From: Neorhizobium populisoli
Lineage (GTDB): Bacteria > Pseudomonadota > Alphaproteobacteria > Rhizobiales > Rhizobiaceae
Length of the DNA stretch: 64,000 nucleotides
Assembly (NCBI RefSeq): GCF_019430945.1
Contig: NZ_JAHYCB010000010.1
Coordinates: 123,784-187,783 of the forward strand
Direction: 5' to 3'
The notes beneath the pieces were generated by a model. It was not told the DNA's origin, ran no database searches, and saw nothing but the letters and a program-made list of their open reading frames with translations. Position numbers and translations under genes: made by a program. Shown piece by piece: positions 23,483-33,012 of this stretch. Each line of letters starts with the position of its first letter. Position 1 is the stretch's first letter.

Positions 23483-24658
23483 ATGGACCGAAATCCGGTC
23501 AAAACTGGCGATGTAGTATCGGGGCCGAGTGTGATCGTAGAGGCTTTTCTTCGCTGGGCGGAAACGGCAAGGGTGACTGACCGCGCCAAGGCGGCCAATG
23601 CGCTTGCACGCGCCTTCCTTCATTCCGGCATGGACGGCGAACAGCAGCGTGCCGCATCGCTTGCAATGACCTATCTGCTCGACGACCCGTCGCCGCGGGT
23701 TCGCCTGGCGCTTGCCGAAGGCCTTGCGGATGCCAATGAAGCGCCGCGCGCCGTCATCGTATCGCTTGCGGAAGACCAGCCGGAAATCGCCTGCACGGTG
23801 ATCGCCCGCTCGCCGGTACTGACGGAAGGCGACCTCGTCGATCTCGCAGGCCGCAGCGACGGGCTGACGCGCGGGCTGATTGCCTCCCGCCCGCATCTGT
23901 CGCGCGGCGTAGCTGCTGCGATTGCCGAAATCGGCGATGAAGCGGAGATCTGCATTCTTCTGGAGAATGTCGACGCCTCGATCACGCGCATTTCCTTGCG
24001 GCGGATCGCCGAACGGTTCGGTCATTGCTGCGAAGTTCGTAATCTACTCCTGGAGCGGGACAGCCTGCCGGCGGATGCCCGGCATATGCTGGTCAGCCAT
24101 ATCACCGCTGCCTTGACGAATTCCGGCCTGGTACGCACCACGATGGCAGCTTCCCGCATAGATCATCTGACGCGGGAAGCCCGCGAGACGGCGGCGGTGA
24201 CGATTGCCGGAACGGTTGCGCAGGACGAAATCCCGGGCCTCGTCGACCATCTTCGCACCGACGGCCGTCTGACGCCTGCCTTCCTCATCCATGCGCTCTG
24301 CACGGGCAAAGTGGATTTCTTCGCTGGCGCGATGATGTCGCTCTCCGGTCTCGACGACCGCCGGGTGCGCAGCATTCTGGCAACCGGGCGGATGCATGCC
24401 GTTCGCGCGCTGTTCGAGGCCTCCGGCCTCGGACGCGATATAGCGGCAGTTTTCGTCGAAGCGGTCTTCCTCTGGCGCAAGGCTTCTGCAGCGGGGACGC
24501 TCGACAGCATCTCGGCACTGCTTCTCGAACGCTTCTCTCCGGAGATGACACGGGACGGCGCTGTGTCCGAACTGCTCGACATGGTCGAGAAGCTTCACCG
24601 CCTGGAAATGCGCGTCAGCGCCCGTTCCTATGCGAGCGACGTATCGCTGGCCGCTTGA
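23483..24658 (+). CDS. DUF2336 family protein with HEAT-like repeats
   Basis: A 391-residue soluble helical protein of the alphaproteobacterial DUF2336 family, for which no biochemical role is settled. HEAT-like repeats are visible (YLLDDPSPRVRLALAEGLAD, then VIVSLAEDQPEIACTVIARS, then LISRIRs further on), consistent with a scaffold or adaptor. There is no signal peptide or membrane segment. The ATG at 23483 (MDRNPVKTGDVV) starts after a 250-base gap. It ends 12 bases from a convergent gene. Confidence 0.82.
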   Translation: MDRNPVKTGDVVSGPSVIVEAFLRWAETARVTDRAKAANALARAFLHSGMDGEQQRAASLAMTYLLDDPSPRVRLALAEGLADANEAPRAVIVSLAEDQPEIACTVIARSPVLTEGDLVDLAGRSDGLTRGLIASRPHLSRGVAAAIAEIGDEAEICILLENVDASITRISLRRIAERFGHCCEVRNLLLERDSLPADARHMLVSHITAALTNSGLVRTTMAASRIDHLTREARETAAVTIAGTVAQDEIPGLVDHLRTDGRLTPAFLIHALCTGKVDFFAGAMMSLSGLDDRRVRSILATGRMHAVRALFEASGLGRDIAAVFVEAVFLWRKASAAGTLDSISALLLERFSPEMTRDGAVSELLDMVEKLHRLEMRVSARSYASDVSLAA

Positions 24659-24670
24659 GCGCTGTGCGAC

Positions 24671-25093
24671 TTATCGGCTGAATTTCTTTGCGACCCAGGA
24701 ATAGCCGTCCTCGACGAGCCGCACCGGCTTGGTCATCAGCGTCTTCACGCCCTCGGTGGTCGGCAGAACGTTCTTGACGCGCTCGATAGCGCGACCGGCA
24801 AGCGTTTCCTTTTCCTGCGGGGTGACCGGCGGCTCGACCGCCGTGGAAGCAGAGGGAATCTCGGGACGCGATTGCGGCACCGGCGCCTTGGCGATCTCGG
24901 TCGCTTCCGGCTTCTGGCAGACGGCGATGATCATCGGATAAGGTTGGTTTGCGTAACCGGAAAGCTGCTGCTCGGAAACCGAATCGCACATTTCGATCGT
25001 CGGCCAGCGCTGCTCGGCCGTGGCGATATATTTGCAATCGGTGACCGCGTCGTTGCAGCCGAGTATGGTCATCACGATAAGAGCTGGATTCAT
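24671..25093 (-). CDS. Hypothetical protein, short N-terminal hydrophobic segment
   Basis: A 140-residue protein starting MNPALIVMTILGCNDAVTDCKYI after AGGGAAC. Four Cys in the first 65 residues (GCND, TDCKY, EMCDSV, AVCQKP) suggest disulfides and a periplasmic location, although the N terminus is a weak signal sequence. The middle is Pro-rich and the C-terminal third is amphipathic (RAIERVKNVLPTTEGVKTLM). No family is assigned. It is divergent from the acetyltransferase gene. Confidence 0.65.
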   Translation of the reverse strand: MNPALIVMTILGCNDAVTDCKYIATAEQRWPTIEMCDSVSEQQLSGYANQPYPMIIAVCQKPEATEIAKAPVPQSRPEIPSASTAVEPPVTPQEKETLAGRAIERVKNVLPTTEGVKTLMTKPVRLVEDGYSWVAKKFSR

Positions 25094-25214
25094 GTCGTTC
25101 CCTGGTTTCAATGGGATTTAAACCCGGCAATCATGACGCCACCAAGGCGGGTTTCGCACTGCGATACGATCCTATAGCTTGTCAGCCGATACGATATTTC
25201 TCCGGAATGCATCC

Positions 25215-25673
25215 ATGACCGTGACCATTGCGCTTGAACCGCCACGCCAGCCGGGCGTGCTTCGCCTGCTTGAACTCTCGGACGCTTATGCTGCTTCGCT
25301 CTACCCGGCCGAAAGCAATCACATGGTCGACATATCGACGCTGGAAGGCGCGGATACCTCGTTCTTCGTTGCCCGTCGCGGCAACGACATTCTCGGCTGC
25401 GGCGCGCTTGTCGAAAGCGGCGATGGGACCGCGGAAATCAAGCGCATGTTCGTGGACCAGGAGGCGCGGGGCCTGAAGCTCGGCAAGCGGCTGATGGAGG
25501 TGATCGTCAACCGGGCGCGGGAGTTGAACCTTTTCGCGATTCGTCTCGAAACCGGCATTCACCAGCCGCAGGCGATCGGCCTCTACAAGGCGAACGGCTT
25601 TGTCGAGATCGAAGCTTTCGGAAGCTACAGTCCCGATCCGCTCAGCATCTTCATGGAGATGAGACTTTCCTGA
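25215..25673 (+). CDS. GNAT family N-acetyltransferase
   Basis: A 152-residue acetyl-CoA-dependent N-acetyltransferase. Motif A reads IKRMFVDQEARGLKLGKRLM (the R/Q-x2-G-x-G/A acetyl-CoA loop slightly altered to ARGLKLGK), and motif B is IGLYKANGFVEIEAFGSY. The substrate amine is unknown. ATG 25215 is the first Met after the divergent promoter region. Its last 23 bases overlap the convergent transporter gene at 25651. Confidence 0.88.
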   Translation: MTVTIALEPPRQPGVLRLLELSDAYAASLYPAESNHMVDISTLEGADTSFFVARRGNDILGCGALVESGDGTAEIKRMFVDQEARGLKLGKRLMEVIVNRARELNLFAIRLETGIHQPQAIGLYKANGFVEIEAFGSYSPDPLSIFMEMRLS

Positions 25674-26868
25674 CGACGGGAACGTCGGGTGGGAGGTCTG
25701 TTGCGGTAGGCCCCTTGGCGAGATCGGCAGATTCGATTTCCGAACTGTCGGCCATCTTCACTTCACGGATCCATTCGCGCCAGATCGACACCATCAGCGC
25801 CATCAGGACAGGGCCGATGAACAGGCCGAGGAAGCCCATGGTGCTGACACCGCCGACAAGACCGAAGAATGTCGGCAGGAAGGGCAGCTTGATCGGTCCG
25901 CCGACCAGGCGCGGACGCAGGGTCTTGTCGACGATGAAGAGCTCTACCGTGCCCCAGATGAAGAGGCTCGCACCGGCGACATAGGCGCCATTGGCGACGA
26001 GGTAGAAGGAAATCAGCGTGAAGGACAGCGGTGCGCCGCCCGGAATAAGCGCCATAATGCCGGTGAGCACGCCTAGCGTCACGGGCGAGGGAACGCCGGC
26101 CAGCCAGTAGGCGATGCCGAGCACGATGCCTTCGCCGATGGCGATCAGAGTCTGACCGGTCACCGTGGAACTGATCGTTGCGGGCACGACGCGGGAAATA
26201 CGGCTCCAGCGCGACGGGAGGATGCGTTCGCCAAGCAGGTCGATCTGCTCGCTGAAGGAGCCACCGTCGCGAAAGACGAAGAAGAGCGCGATCAGCATGA
26301 AGATCAGCGTCAGCGCAAGATGGAAAGCACCATCGCCTGCGGCCAGAATGGCCCTGTAGATGTTGCCGATATTGGCGCCGCTGACGATCTGGATCAGCTC
26401 GCCGATTGCGCCGGGAGAGCCGACGCGCTGTATCCACTGGACGCCGAGCCATTCGCCCATCCAGGGCAGGCCGGTGATCCAGGCCGGCGGCGGGGCGCCG
26501 AAACGGTTCACTTCCGCGGCCCAGACGATCCACTGGCGCACTTCGCCGATCGTGTAGGAAATCGCAATGCCGATCGGCACGATCAGGAAGGTCAGGATGA
26601 AGATGATAGCCAGCGACGCGGCGATCGTCGTGTTGCCGCGCACATGGCGAAGCAGTTCGCGGTAGAGCGGCCAGCTGGCAAAGCCGATGACGAGGGCGGC
26701 GAGAACCGGCACCATGAAACCATGGAAGAAATAAATCCCGGCGGCGACGATCAAAATCAGAAGCCAGCGTGCGGCCGAAATCGGCGGAATCAACGCGACC
26801 CTGCTCGGCGCGACCGGTCCTAGCCAGCGCGGCTCTTTAGGCCCGTTGCGATCACTGTTTCCGCCCAC
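25651..26868 (-). CDS. AI-2E family (PerM/YdiK-like) membrane transporter
   Basis: A 405-residue polytopic protein with about eight predicted helices in the AI-2E/PerM arrangement: an N-terminal pair (WLLILIVAAGIYFFHGFMVP), a large periplasmic loop, and a C-terminal bundle with the family motif GVPSPVTLGVLTGIMALIPGGAPL. Members export varied small molecules or act as Na+/H+ antiporters; the name does not prove autoinducer-2 transport. The start is GTG 26868, supported by AAGGAT upstream. Its 3' end overlaps the convergent GNAT gene by 23 bases. Confidence 0.88.
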   Translation of the reverse strand: MGGNSDRNGPKEPRWLGPVAPSRVALIPPISAARWLLILIVAAGIYFFHGFMVPVLAALVIGFASWPLYRELLRHVRGNTTIAASLAIIFILTFLIVPIGIAISYTIGEVRQWIVWAAEVNRFGAPPPAWITGLPWMGEWLGVQWIQRVGSPGAIGELIQIVSGANIGNIYRAILAAGDGAFHLALTLIFMLIALFFVFRDGGSFSEQIDLLGERILPSRWSRISRVVPATISSTVTGQTLIAIGEGIVLGIAYWLAGVPSPVTLGVLTGIMALIPGGAPLSFTLISFYLVANGAYVAGASLFIWGTVELFIVDKTLRPRLVGGPIKLPFLPTFFGLVGGVSTMGFLGLFIGPVLMALMVSIWREWIREVKMADSSEIESADLAKGPTATDLPPDVPVVRKVSSP

Positions 26869-27120
26869 CTGGTATCCTTTTCGGTTTCCGCCATCATATG
26901 GCGTATCAGGCTCCCCGGTACAAGACTAACCAGTGACCCATTAAAAGGAAGCTTACTTCTTGCCCTAGACGGCAGATGCGATAGAAATATGAAATCACTG
27001 CCGGTGGAGCCGGACTTAGAATCTAAACCTTCTCGATGAGGTTCCTTGGAGCCTCCGTGGACTACCGAAGCGTCACGTGCCTTGCCCCCGGTGCGTATTG
27101 TCTTCAAGGAACCTTGCGAC

Positions 27121-29670
27121 ATGCCTCCTATGGATACGGTCGATCTTACCAATTGCGACCGCGAGCCGATCCATATTCCCGGCAGCATCCAGCCTCACGG
27201 ATGTCTCCTGGCCTGCGATGCCGCAGGCGCGATCATCCTGCACTGCTCCGGCAATGTGCCCGAGATGCTGTCGATAAATGGTGACATCATCGGTCGCCGG
27301 TTGGAGGAGATCGTCGGAGGCGATGCTGCGCATACGCTGCGCAACGCGCTGGCGACGTCCGACGACCCTGCTCGCCCGGCGCTGCGGCACGGTCTGAAGC
27401 TTCTGAACGGCGAAAGCTTCGATGCTTCCATCCATCGTTTCGAATCGAAAGTGATCCTCGAGTTCGAGCCCGCATCGGTCGATAACGATCAGCCGCTCGA
27501 AGTGGCGCGCATGCTGATCAGCCGCATCCGCAACATGACCAGCCTCGATAAGCTGATCGAGAGTTCGGCCCGGCTGATCTATGCCATGCTGGGTTATGAC
27601 CGGGTGATGATCTACCGTTTCGAGCAGGACGGCGCCGGCAAGGTAATTAGCGAATATAAGCGGCGCGACCTCGAAAGCTTCAAGGGGCAGTATTTCCCCG
27701 CCGGCGATATCCCGAAACAGGCGCGGGCGCTCTACGTCAAGAATACCGTCCGGGTGATCTCGGATGCGAGCAATCCGCGCGTGCCGATCATTCCGGAATT
27801 CGACGAATCGGGTAACCCGCTCGACCTTTCGTTTGCGCATCTGCGCAGCGTTTCCCCTGTTCATTGCGAATATCTTCGCAATATGGGTGTCGCGGCCTCC
27901 ATGTCGATTTCGATCGTGGTGGAAGGTGAACTCTGGGGGCTGATCGCCTGCCACCACTATTCGCCCAAGATACTCTCCCTGCCGCAGCGGATTGCCGCCG
28001 AGACGTTCGGCGAGTTCTTCTCCCTGCATCTCAGCGCCCTGAAACAGCGGCAGCTGATGGAGACGGCAGGCCAGGCGCGTCGCTCATTGGACCTCTTCCT
28101 GCAGGTTGCCGCCCATCATGCGGATATCGGCGCATTGCTGCGCAGTTCGCTGGCGGATTTCGGCCGGATGCTTCCCTGCGACGGTATAGGTCTCTGGCTG
28201 GACGAGGTCTGGGCCGGCGAGGGGACTGTGCCGCCGACTGGCCTGATCTCCGAACTGGCCGATCTGGTCGGCGCCGTGGCAGGCGGGCGGGTCTGGTCCA
28301 CTCACCAGATGGAAGGCGATTTGCCGGCTTCGCGGATCTCTCCCGAGAATGTCGCGGGCGTGCTCGCCATACCGCTGTCGCAGCGACCGCGCGATTATCT
28401 CTTCTTCTTCCGACGCGAAGTGGTGCAGACACTCAACTGGGCGGGCAATCCGGAAAAATTATACGAAACCGGCCCGCTGGGCGACAGGCTGACGCCGCGC
28501 AAGAGCTTTGCGATCTGGAAGGAAGCGGTTCATCACCAGGCGCAGCCCTGGACCGATGCCGACCGGGAAATCGCCGATGCGATCCGCGCCGTTCTGGTAG
28601 AGATCGTCCTGCACCACAACGAACTGCTTGCCGACGAGCGCGGCAAGGCCGACGTGCGCCAGCGCATGTTGAACGAAGAGCTGAACCATCGCGTCAAGAA
28701 CATCCTCTCGGTGATCAAGGCGCTGGTCGGCCATTCTGTCGATGCGGATATCAGCCTCAAGGACTATATCGGCTCGTTGAAGGGCCGTATCCAGGCGCTC
28801 GCCTTCGCGCATGACCAGGTGGTGCGCGGCGGCGATGGCGGGGTGCTCTCCGATCTTCTGGAGGCCGAACTGAGGCCCTACAGCGAAGGGACCCGCAGCG
28901 TCACCTTCAAGGGACCGCGTATCTGGCTGGACAGCCGTGCCTTCTCGGTCATGGCATTGGTGCTGCATGAGATGTCGACCAATGCCGCCAAATACGGCTC
29001 ACTCTCGGTTACCGGCGGGCAACTGGATATCGAATGGTCGCGGCTGGAAAACGGCGACTGCGAGATATTCTGGATCGAAAACGGCGGCCCTCCGGCAAAG
29101 GCCCCGACGCGTACGGGCTTCGGCAGCGTGCTGATCAGCCGCAGCGTTCCTTACGAACTGGAAGGCGCAGCCAAGGTGGACTATCCGCCGGAAGGTGTCA
29201 GGGCACGCTTCCTGGTTCCTTCCAAACATATCCATCGTGACGACGACGCGACGGAAACCGAAGTCATCACCCACGATGTACCTGCTCCTGTGGAAATGAG
29301 CGCTCCACGGCTTGCGGACCTCGAATTGCTGCTCGTCGAAGACCAGATGCTGATCGCCGCCGATGTCGAGGCGATGCTGGCGGACCACGGGATCGAGAAG
29401 GTGACGACGACGCCGTCCGCTGCGGATGCATTCCGACGGCTCAAGGATTTTACGCCTGATGTAGCGATCCTCGATGTCAATCTCGGTTCCGGGACGTCAC
29501 TGCCGATTGCCGAGGAACTGTTGCGCCGTGACGTGCCGTTCATCTTCGCCACCGGCTATAGCGACCGCTCCATCATACCCGCGAGCTTTTCGGCGCCGGT
29601 CGTGCGAAAGCCTTATGAGGCAACTGCGCTGATCGGCGCAGTCACCAAAGTTCTGGCCGGGCGGAGCTGA
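27121..29670 (+). CDS. Bacteriophytochrome hybrid kinase (PAS-GAF-PHY-HWE/HisKA_2-REC)
   Basis: Red/far-red photoreceptor kinase of 849 residues. The biliverdin-binding Cys is residue 12, in the classical context NCDREPIHIPGSIQPHG. The GAF domain carries DIP at 196-198 (FPAGDIPKQARALY), and the PHY tongue has its PRKSF motif near residue 460. The HWE/HisKA_2-type kinase has the phospho-acceptor His523 (EELNHRVKNIL) and N-box HEMSTNAAKYGSL. A C-terminal receiver carries the phospho-acceptor Asp785 (VAILDVNLGSG). AAGGA precedes ATG 27121. The layout matches Agrobacterium Agp2-type phytochromes. No heme oxygenase gene is nearby, so biliverdin must come from elsewhere. Whether it is a bathy phytochrome cannot be read. 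Confidence 0.95.
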   Translation: MPPMDTVDLTNCDREPIHIPGSIQPHGCLLACDAAGAIILHCSGNVPEMLSINGDIIGRRLEEIVGGDAAHTLRNALATSDDPARPALRHGLKLLNGESFDASIHRFESKVILEFEPASVDNDQPLEVARMLISRIRNMTSLDKLIESSARLIYAMLGYDRVMIYRFEQDGAGKVISEYKRRDLESFKGQYFPAGDIPKQARALYVKNTVRVISDASNPRVPIIPEFDESGNPLDLSFAHLRSVSPVHCEYLRNMGVAASMSISIVVEGELWGLIACHHYSPKILSLPQRIAAETFGEFFSLHLSALKQRQLMETAGQARRSLDLFLQVAAHHADIGALLRSSLADFGRMLPCDGIGLWLDEVWAGEGTVPPTGLISELADLVGAVAGGRVWSTHQMEGDLPASRISPENVAGVLAIPLSQRPRDYLFFFRREVVQTLNWAGNPEKLYETGPLGDRLTPRKSFAIWKEAVHHQAQPWTDADREIADAIRAVLVEIVLHHNELLADERGKADVRQRMLNEELNHRVKNILSVIKALVGHSVDADISLKDYIGSLKGRIQALAFAHDQVVRGGDGGVLSDLLEAELRPYSEGTRSVTFKGPRIWLDSRAFSVMALVLHEMSTNAAKYGSLSVTGGQLDIEWSRLENGDCEIFWIENGGPPAKAPTRTGFGSVLISRSVPYELEGAAKVDYPPEGVRARFLVPSKHIHRDDDATETEVITHDVPAPVEMSAPRLADLELLLVEDQMLIAADVEAMLADHGIEKVTTTPSAADAFRRLKDFTPDVAILDVNLGSGTSLPIAEELLRRDVPFIFATGYSDRSIIPASFSAPVVRKPYEATALIGAVTKVLAGRS

Positions 29671-29738
29671 TACTTGATCGGCATTGGAGGAGATCGTCGC
29701 GTCCGGATTTTGACACCTGGACGCGAGCTTGATCTGAT

Positions 29739-31790
29739 TCAGATATCGAGATTGTCGGCGAAAGCCGCGCGTTCCTGAATGAAGCGGAAGCGGGCATCCG
29801 CCTTGGTGCCCATCAGATTGTCGACCGCCTCGCGGGTGCCCTCGAAATCCACTTCGTCGATCCCGACGCGCAGCAGGGTGCGGTGCGCGGGGTCCATTGT
29901 GGTTTCCTTCAGCTGAGCCGCCATCATCTCGCCCAAGCCTTTGAAGCGGCTGATCTCGACCTTCTTGCCCTTGAACGTCGTCTCCATCAATTCGGCGCGG
30001 TGTGCGTCGTCGCGGGCATAGACCGTCTTGCCGCCCTGACGCAGCGAATAGAGCGGCGGCACGGCGAGATAGAGGTGATTGCCGCGAATGAGCTCCGGCA
30101 TTTCCTGGTAGAAGAAGGTGATCAGCAGCGAGGCGATATGGGCGCCGTCGACGTCCGCATCGGTCATGATGATGATGCGTTCGTAGCGAAGGTCTTCCTC
30201 ACGGTATTTCGTCCGCGTGCCGCAGCCAAGCGCCTGGATGAGGTCGGCGATCTGCTGGTTGGCGGAAAGTTTTTCGCGGCTGGCCGAGCCGACGTTCAAG
30301 ATCTTGCCGCGCAGCGGCAGGATTGCCTGGTTGGCGCGGTTGCGCCCCTGCTTGGCGGAGCCACCTGCCGAATCACCCTCGACGATGAAGAGTTCGGCGC
30401 CTTCGGCTGTGTTCTGCGAGCAGTCGGCAAGCTTGCCGGGCAGGCGCAGCTTGCGCACCGCCGTCTTGCGGTTGACTTCCTTTTCCTTGCGGCGGCGCAG
30501 GCGCTCTTCGGCGCGCTCGATCACCCATTCGAGAAGTTTTGCAGCCTCGTTGGGATTGCCGGCGAGGTAATGGTCAAAGGGGTCGCGCAGGATGTTTTCG
30601 ACGAGGCGCTGCGCTTCGACGGTGGCGAGCTTGTCCTTGGTCTGGCCGACGAATTCCGGCTCGCGGATGAAGACAGACAGCATGCCGACCGCCGAGATCA
30701 TCACGTCGTCAGTGGTGATTTCCTTGGCCCGCTTGTTCTGCGTCAGCTCGGCGTAATTCTTCAGGCCCTTGGTCAGCGCGATGCGTAGACCCGCTTCATG
30801 CGTGCCGCCTTCGGGGGTCGGGATAGTGTTGCAGTAGGAGTGAACCTGCGGATCACCGCCATACCAGGTGATCGCCCATTCCATGGCACCATGGCCGCCG
30901 GTCTTTTCCGTGCGCCCTGCGAAGATTTCGCGGGTAACGGTGAATTCCTTGCCGAGCGTGGCGCCGAGATAGTCCTTCAAGCCGCCGGGGAAATGGAAAA
31001 CGGCCTTTTCTGGAATGTCGCCATCGGCAGGCACGACGCCTGGATCGCAGCTCCAGCGGATTTCAACACCGCCGAACAGATAAGCTTTCGATCGCGCCAT
31101 ACGGAAGATGCGACCCGCATCGAACCTCGCGTGGTCGCCAAAGATCTGCGGATCGGGATGGAAGCGCACACGGGTGCCGCGGCGGTTATGAACGTCGCCG
31201 AGTTCTTCCAGGCCGCCCTGCGGGACGCCACGCGAAAAGCGCTGACGATAGAGTTTCTTGTTGCGGGCGACCTCGACCTCAAGCAGGTCGGACAGCGCGT
31301 TGACGACGGAAACGCCGACGCCGTGCAGACCGCCGGAGGTCTCGTAGGCCTTGCCGTCGAATTTACCGCCGGCATGAAGCTTCGTCATGATGACTTCGAG
31401 CGTCGATTTTCCGGGTACCTGCGGGTGGTTTTCAACCGGAATGCCGCGGCCGTTATCGGTGACGGTCAGAAAACCTTCGGTATCGAGATGCACATCGATG
31501 AAGTTCGCGTGACCGGCCACGGCTTCGTCCATCGAATTGTCGATGACTTCGGCGAAGAGATGGTGCATCGCCTTTTCGTCTGTGCCGCCGATATACATGC
31601 CCGGGCGCATGCGCACCGGTTCGAGCCCTTCGAGAACGCGGATCGAGGAGGCGCCGTAATCGTCACCGGTCACCGGTGTTGGGGCAGGGCGCGGCGTGGA
31701 CGGTTCGGCCACGATGGCTGGCGCGGGCTCCACCGCTACCGGCTTCTGGGTCGCGGGAAGATCGCCAAAAAGGTCGTTATTGTCATCCAT
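29739..31790 (-). CDS. parE: DNA topoisomerase IV subunit B
   Basis: ATPase subunit of topoisomerase IV, which decatenates daughter chromosomes with ParC. The 683-residue protein has the GHKL ATP site (EVIDNSMDEAVAGH; VTDNGRGIPV; GGLHGVGVSVVNALS), the transducer domain, and the TOPRIM segment with EGDSAGGSAKQGRNR and DADVDGAHI. GyrB-specific insertions are absent. The start MDDNNDLFGDLPA at 31790 matches typical rhizobial ParE; upstream Mets are possible but the sequence there looks non-coding. It is divergent from the exported hydrolase. Confidence 0.95.
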   Translation of the reverse strand: MDDNNDLFGDLPATQKPVAVEPAPAIVAEPSTPRPAPTPVTGDDYGASSIRVLEGLEPVRMRPGMYIGGTDEKAMHHLFAEVIDNSMDEAVAGHANFIDVHLDTEGFLTVTDNGRGIPVENHPQVPGKSTLEVIMTKLHAGGKFDGKAYETSGGLHGVGVSVVNALSDLLEVEVARNKKLYRQRFSRGVPQGGLEELGDVHNRRGTRVRFHPDPQIFGDHARFDAGRIFRMARSKAYLFGGVEIRWSCDPGVVPADGDIPEKAVFHFPGGLKDYLGATLGKEFTVTREIFAGRTEKTGGHGAMEWAITWYGGDPQVHSYCNTIPTPEGGTHEAGLRIALTKGLKNYAELTQNKRAKEITTDDVMISAVGMLSVFIREPEFVGQTKDKLATVEAQRLVENILRDPFDHYLAGNPNEAAKLLEWVIERAEERLRRRKEKEVNRKTAVRKLRLPGKLADCSQNTAEGAELFIVEGDSAGGSAKQGRNRANQAILPLRGKILNVGSASREKLSANQQIADLIQALGCGTRTKYREEDLRYERIIIMTDADVDGAHIASLLITFFYQEMPELIRGNHLYLAVPPLYSLRQGGKTVYARDDAHRAELMETTFKGKKVEISRFKGLGEMMAAQLKETTMDPAHRTLLRVGIDEVDFEGTREAVDNLMGTKADARFRFIQERAAFADNLDI

Positions 31791-31986
31791 CGGCTGCGTC
31801 GATACTACCTGTCGGGGTGCGGAGGAAGATGCCATACCCATCTCTGTGCTGTTTCGAATCAACGGCGATTCTGCCAGAAATCCGGCGTTTTCGCGATGCC
31901 GCAAGGAAACGGCCGTTTTCGAGCAATGCGTCGCGGAGCCTCAAATGACAAGGCGCAGCGCCGCAGGCACACCGAGGAAAGCAGGC

Positions 31987-32871
31987 ATGTCCACAGTTCA
32001 TTTCGTCTTCGGCACGGTTCTTGCAGTCCTCACGACGCTGGCCGGCGGTTCGGCGCTGGCGCAGGAAGGGCCGATCAAACCTTACAAGGACGACCTGTTT
32101 TCCCGTATGACAGTGCTGCAATCAGCCGATAGCGGTGCCTACGAAGTCCTCGACTACCAGGAAATGCGCGACATCAACGGACGCGACCGCGAGCCGGAGC
32201 GGCGCGTCAAGGACGCCTATATCTCGACGGATGTGCGCCGCTACCAGGAGAACGAAACGCTGCAGGTCGGTGGCCGCAAGATCGATGTCACCAGGGTGGG
32301 ACCGCAGCAGAACGCGGCCTTCACGGTGATCTTCATCCATGGTCGCGGCGGCGACCGACGACTGGGCGCCAACGACTACACGTTCGGCGGCAATTTCAAC
32401 CGGCTGAAAAATCTCGCCGTCGGCAACGGCGGCACCTATTATGCGCCGAGCATCACGTCCTTCGATGAGAAGGGGTTCGCCGATGTGGCAGCGCTTTTGC
32501 GCTATACGTTCGAGCGATCTTCCGGTCGGCCGGTCATCCTCGCCTGCGCCTCGATGGGCGGCATCATCTGTCAGCATATCAGCCGTGACAAGGAAGCAGT
32601 TCGTTATCTCGAAGGCATGGCGATCCTTGGCGGGCCGCCGGATCCGGGCCTGCCGACCACGCCGCTCGTCAAGCTGAAGCTGCCGATCTATTTCGCCCAC
32701 GGCAGCGCCGACAGCGTCTACAAGTCCGAGGACCAGGCGGCGATCTACCGCAAGCTGAAGGCTGCCAATTATCCGACGCGGTTCACGTTGTTTCAGACCG
32801 GCGGTCATGGGACGCCGATCCGGATGATCGACTGGCGCAAGGCATTGAATTTTCTCCTGAGCGCCGGGTGA
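31987..32871 (+). CDS. Exported alpha/beta hydrolase
   Basis: A 294-residue protein with a signal peptide (MSTVHFVFGTVLAVLTTLAGG, cleavage near ALAQ) and an alpha/beta hydrolase fold. The oxyanion region IFIHGRGGDRRLG, nucleophile elbow ACASMGGII (A-x-S-x-G rather than G-x-S-x-G), acidic-residue region FAHGSADSVYKSED and catalytic His in QTGGHGTP are all in order. GAGGAAA lies 7 bases before ATG 31987. It is probably periplasmic. The substrate (ester or lipid) is unknown. Confidence 0.85.
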   Translation: MSTVHFVFGTVLAVLTTLAGGSALAQEGPIKPYKDDLFSRMTVLQSADSGAYEVLDYQEMRDINGRDREPERRVKDAYISTDVRRYQENETLQVGGRKIDVTRVGPQQNAAFTVIFIHGRGGDRRLGANDYTFGGNFNRLKNLAVGNGGTYYAPSITSFDEKGFADVAALLRYTFERSSGRPVILACASMGGIICQHISRDKEAVRYLEGMAILGGPPDPGLPTTPLVKLKLPIYFAHGSADSVYKSEDQAAIYRKLKAANYPTRFTLFQTGGHGTPIRMIDWRKALNFLLSAG

Positions 32872-33012
32872 CGGCGTTCATTCGGCAAAGTTGTGCATTT
32901 GGTCTCTCTTTAGCATACCAATTCAGGCGGGATGTGTTTAAACAGGTCCCCTAATAATTGGAGGACCGGTTTTCAGGCTGAAAACCGGAAAAAAGAGAGG
33001 AAAACACTGCCG

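Noticed and set aside
29698..29725. Hairpin between the phytochrome and parE as a bidirectional terminator
   Set aside because: Only a 7-bp stem (CGCGTCC/GGACGCG) with no T-run on either strand.
30798..32132. Long plus-strand frame opposite parE
   Set aside because: It is antisense to conserved ParE coding sequence and has no domain or ribosome site.
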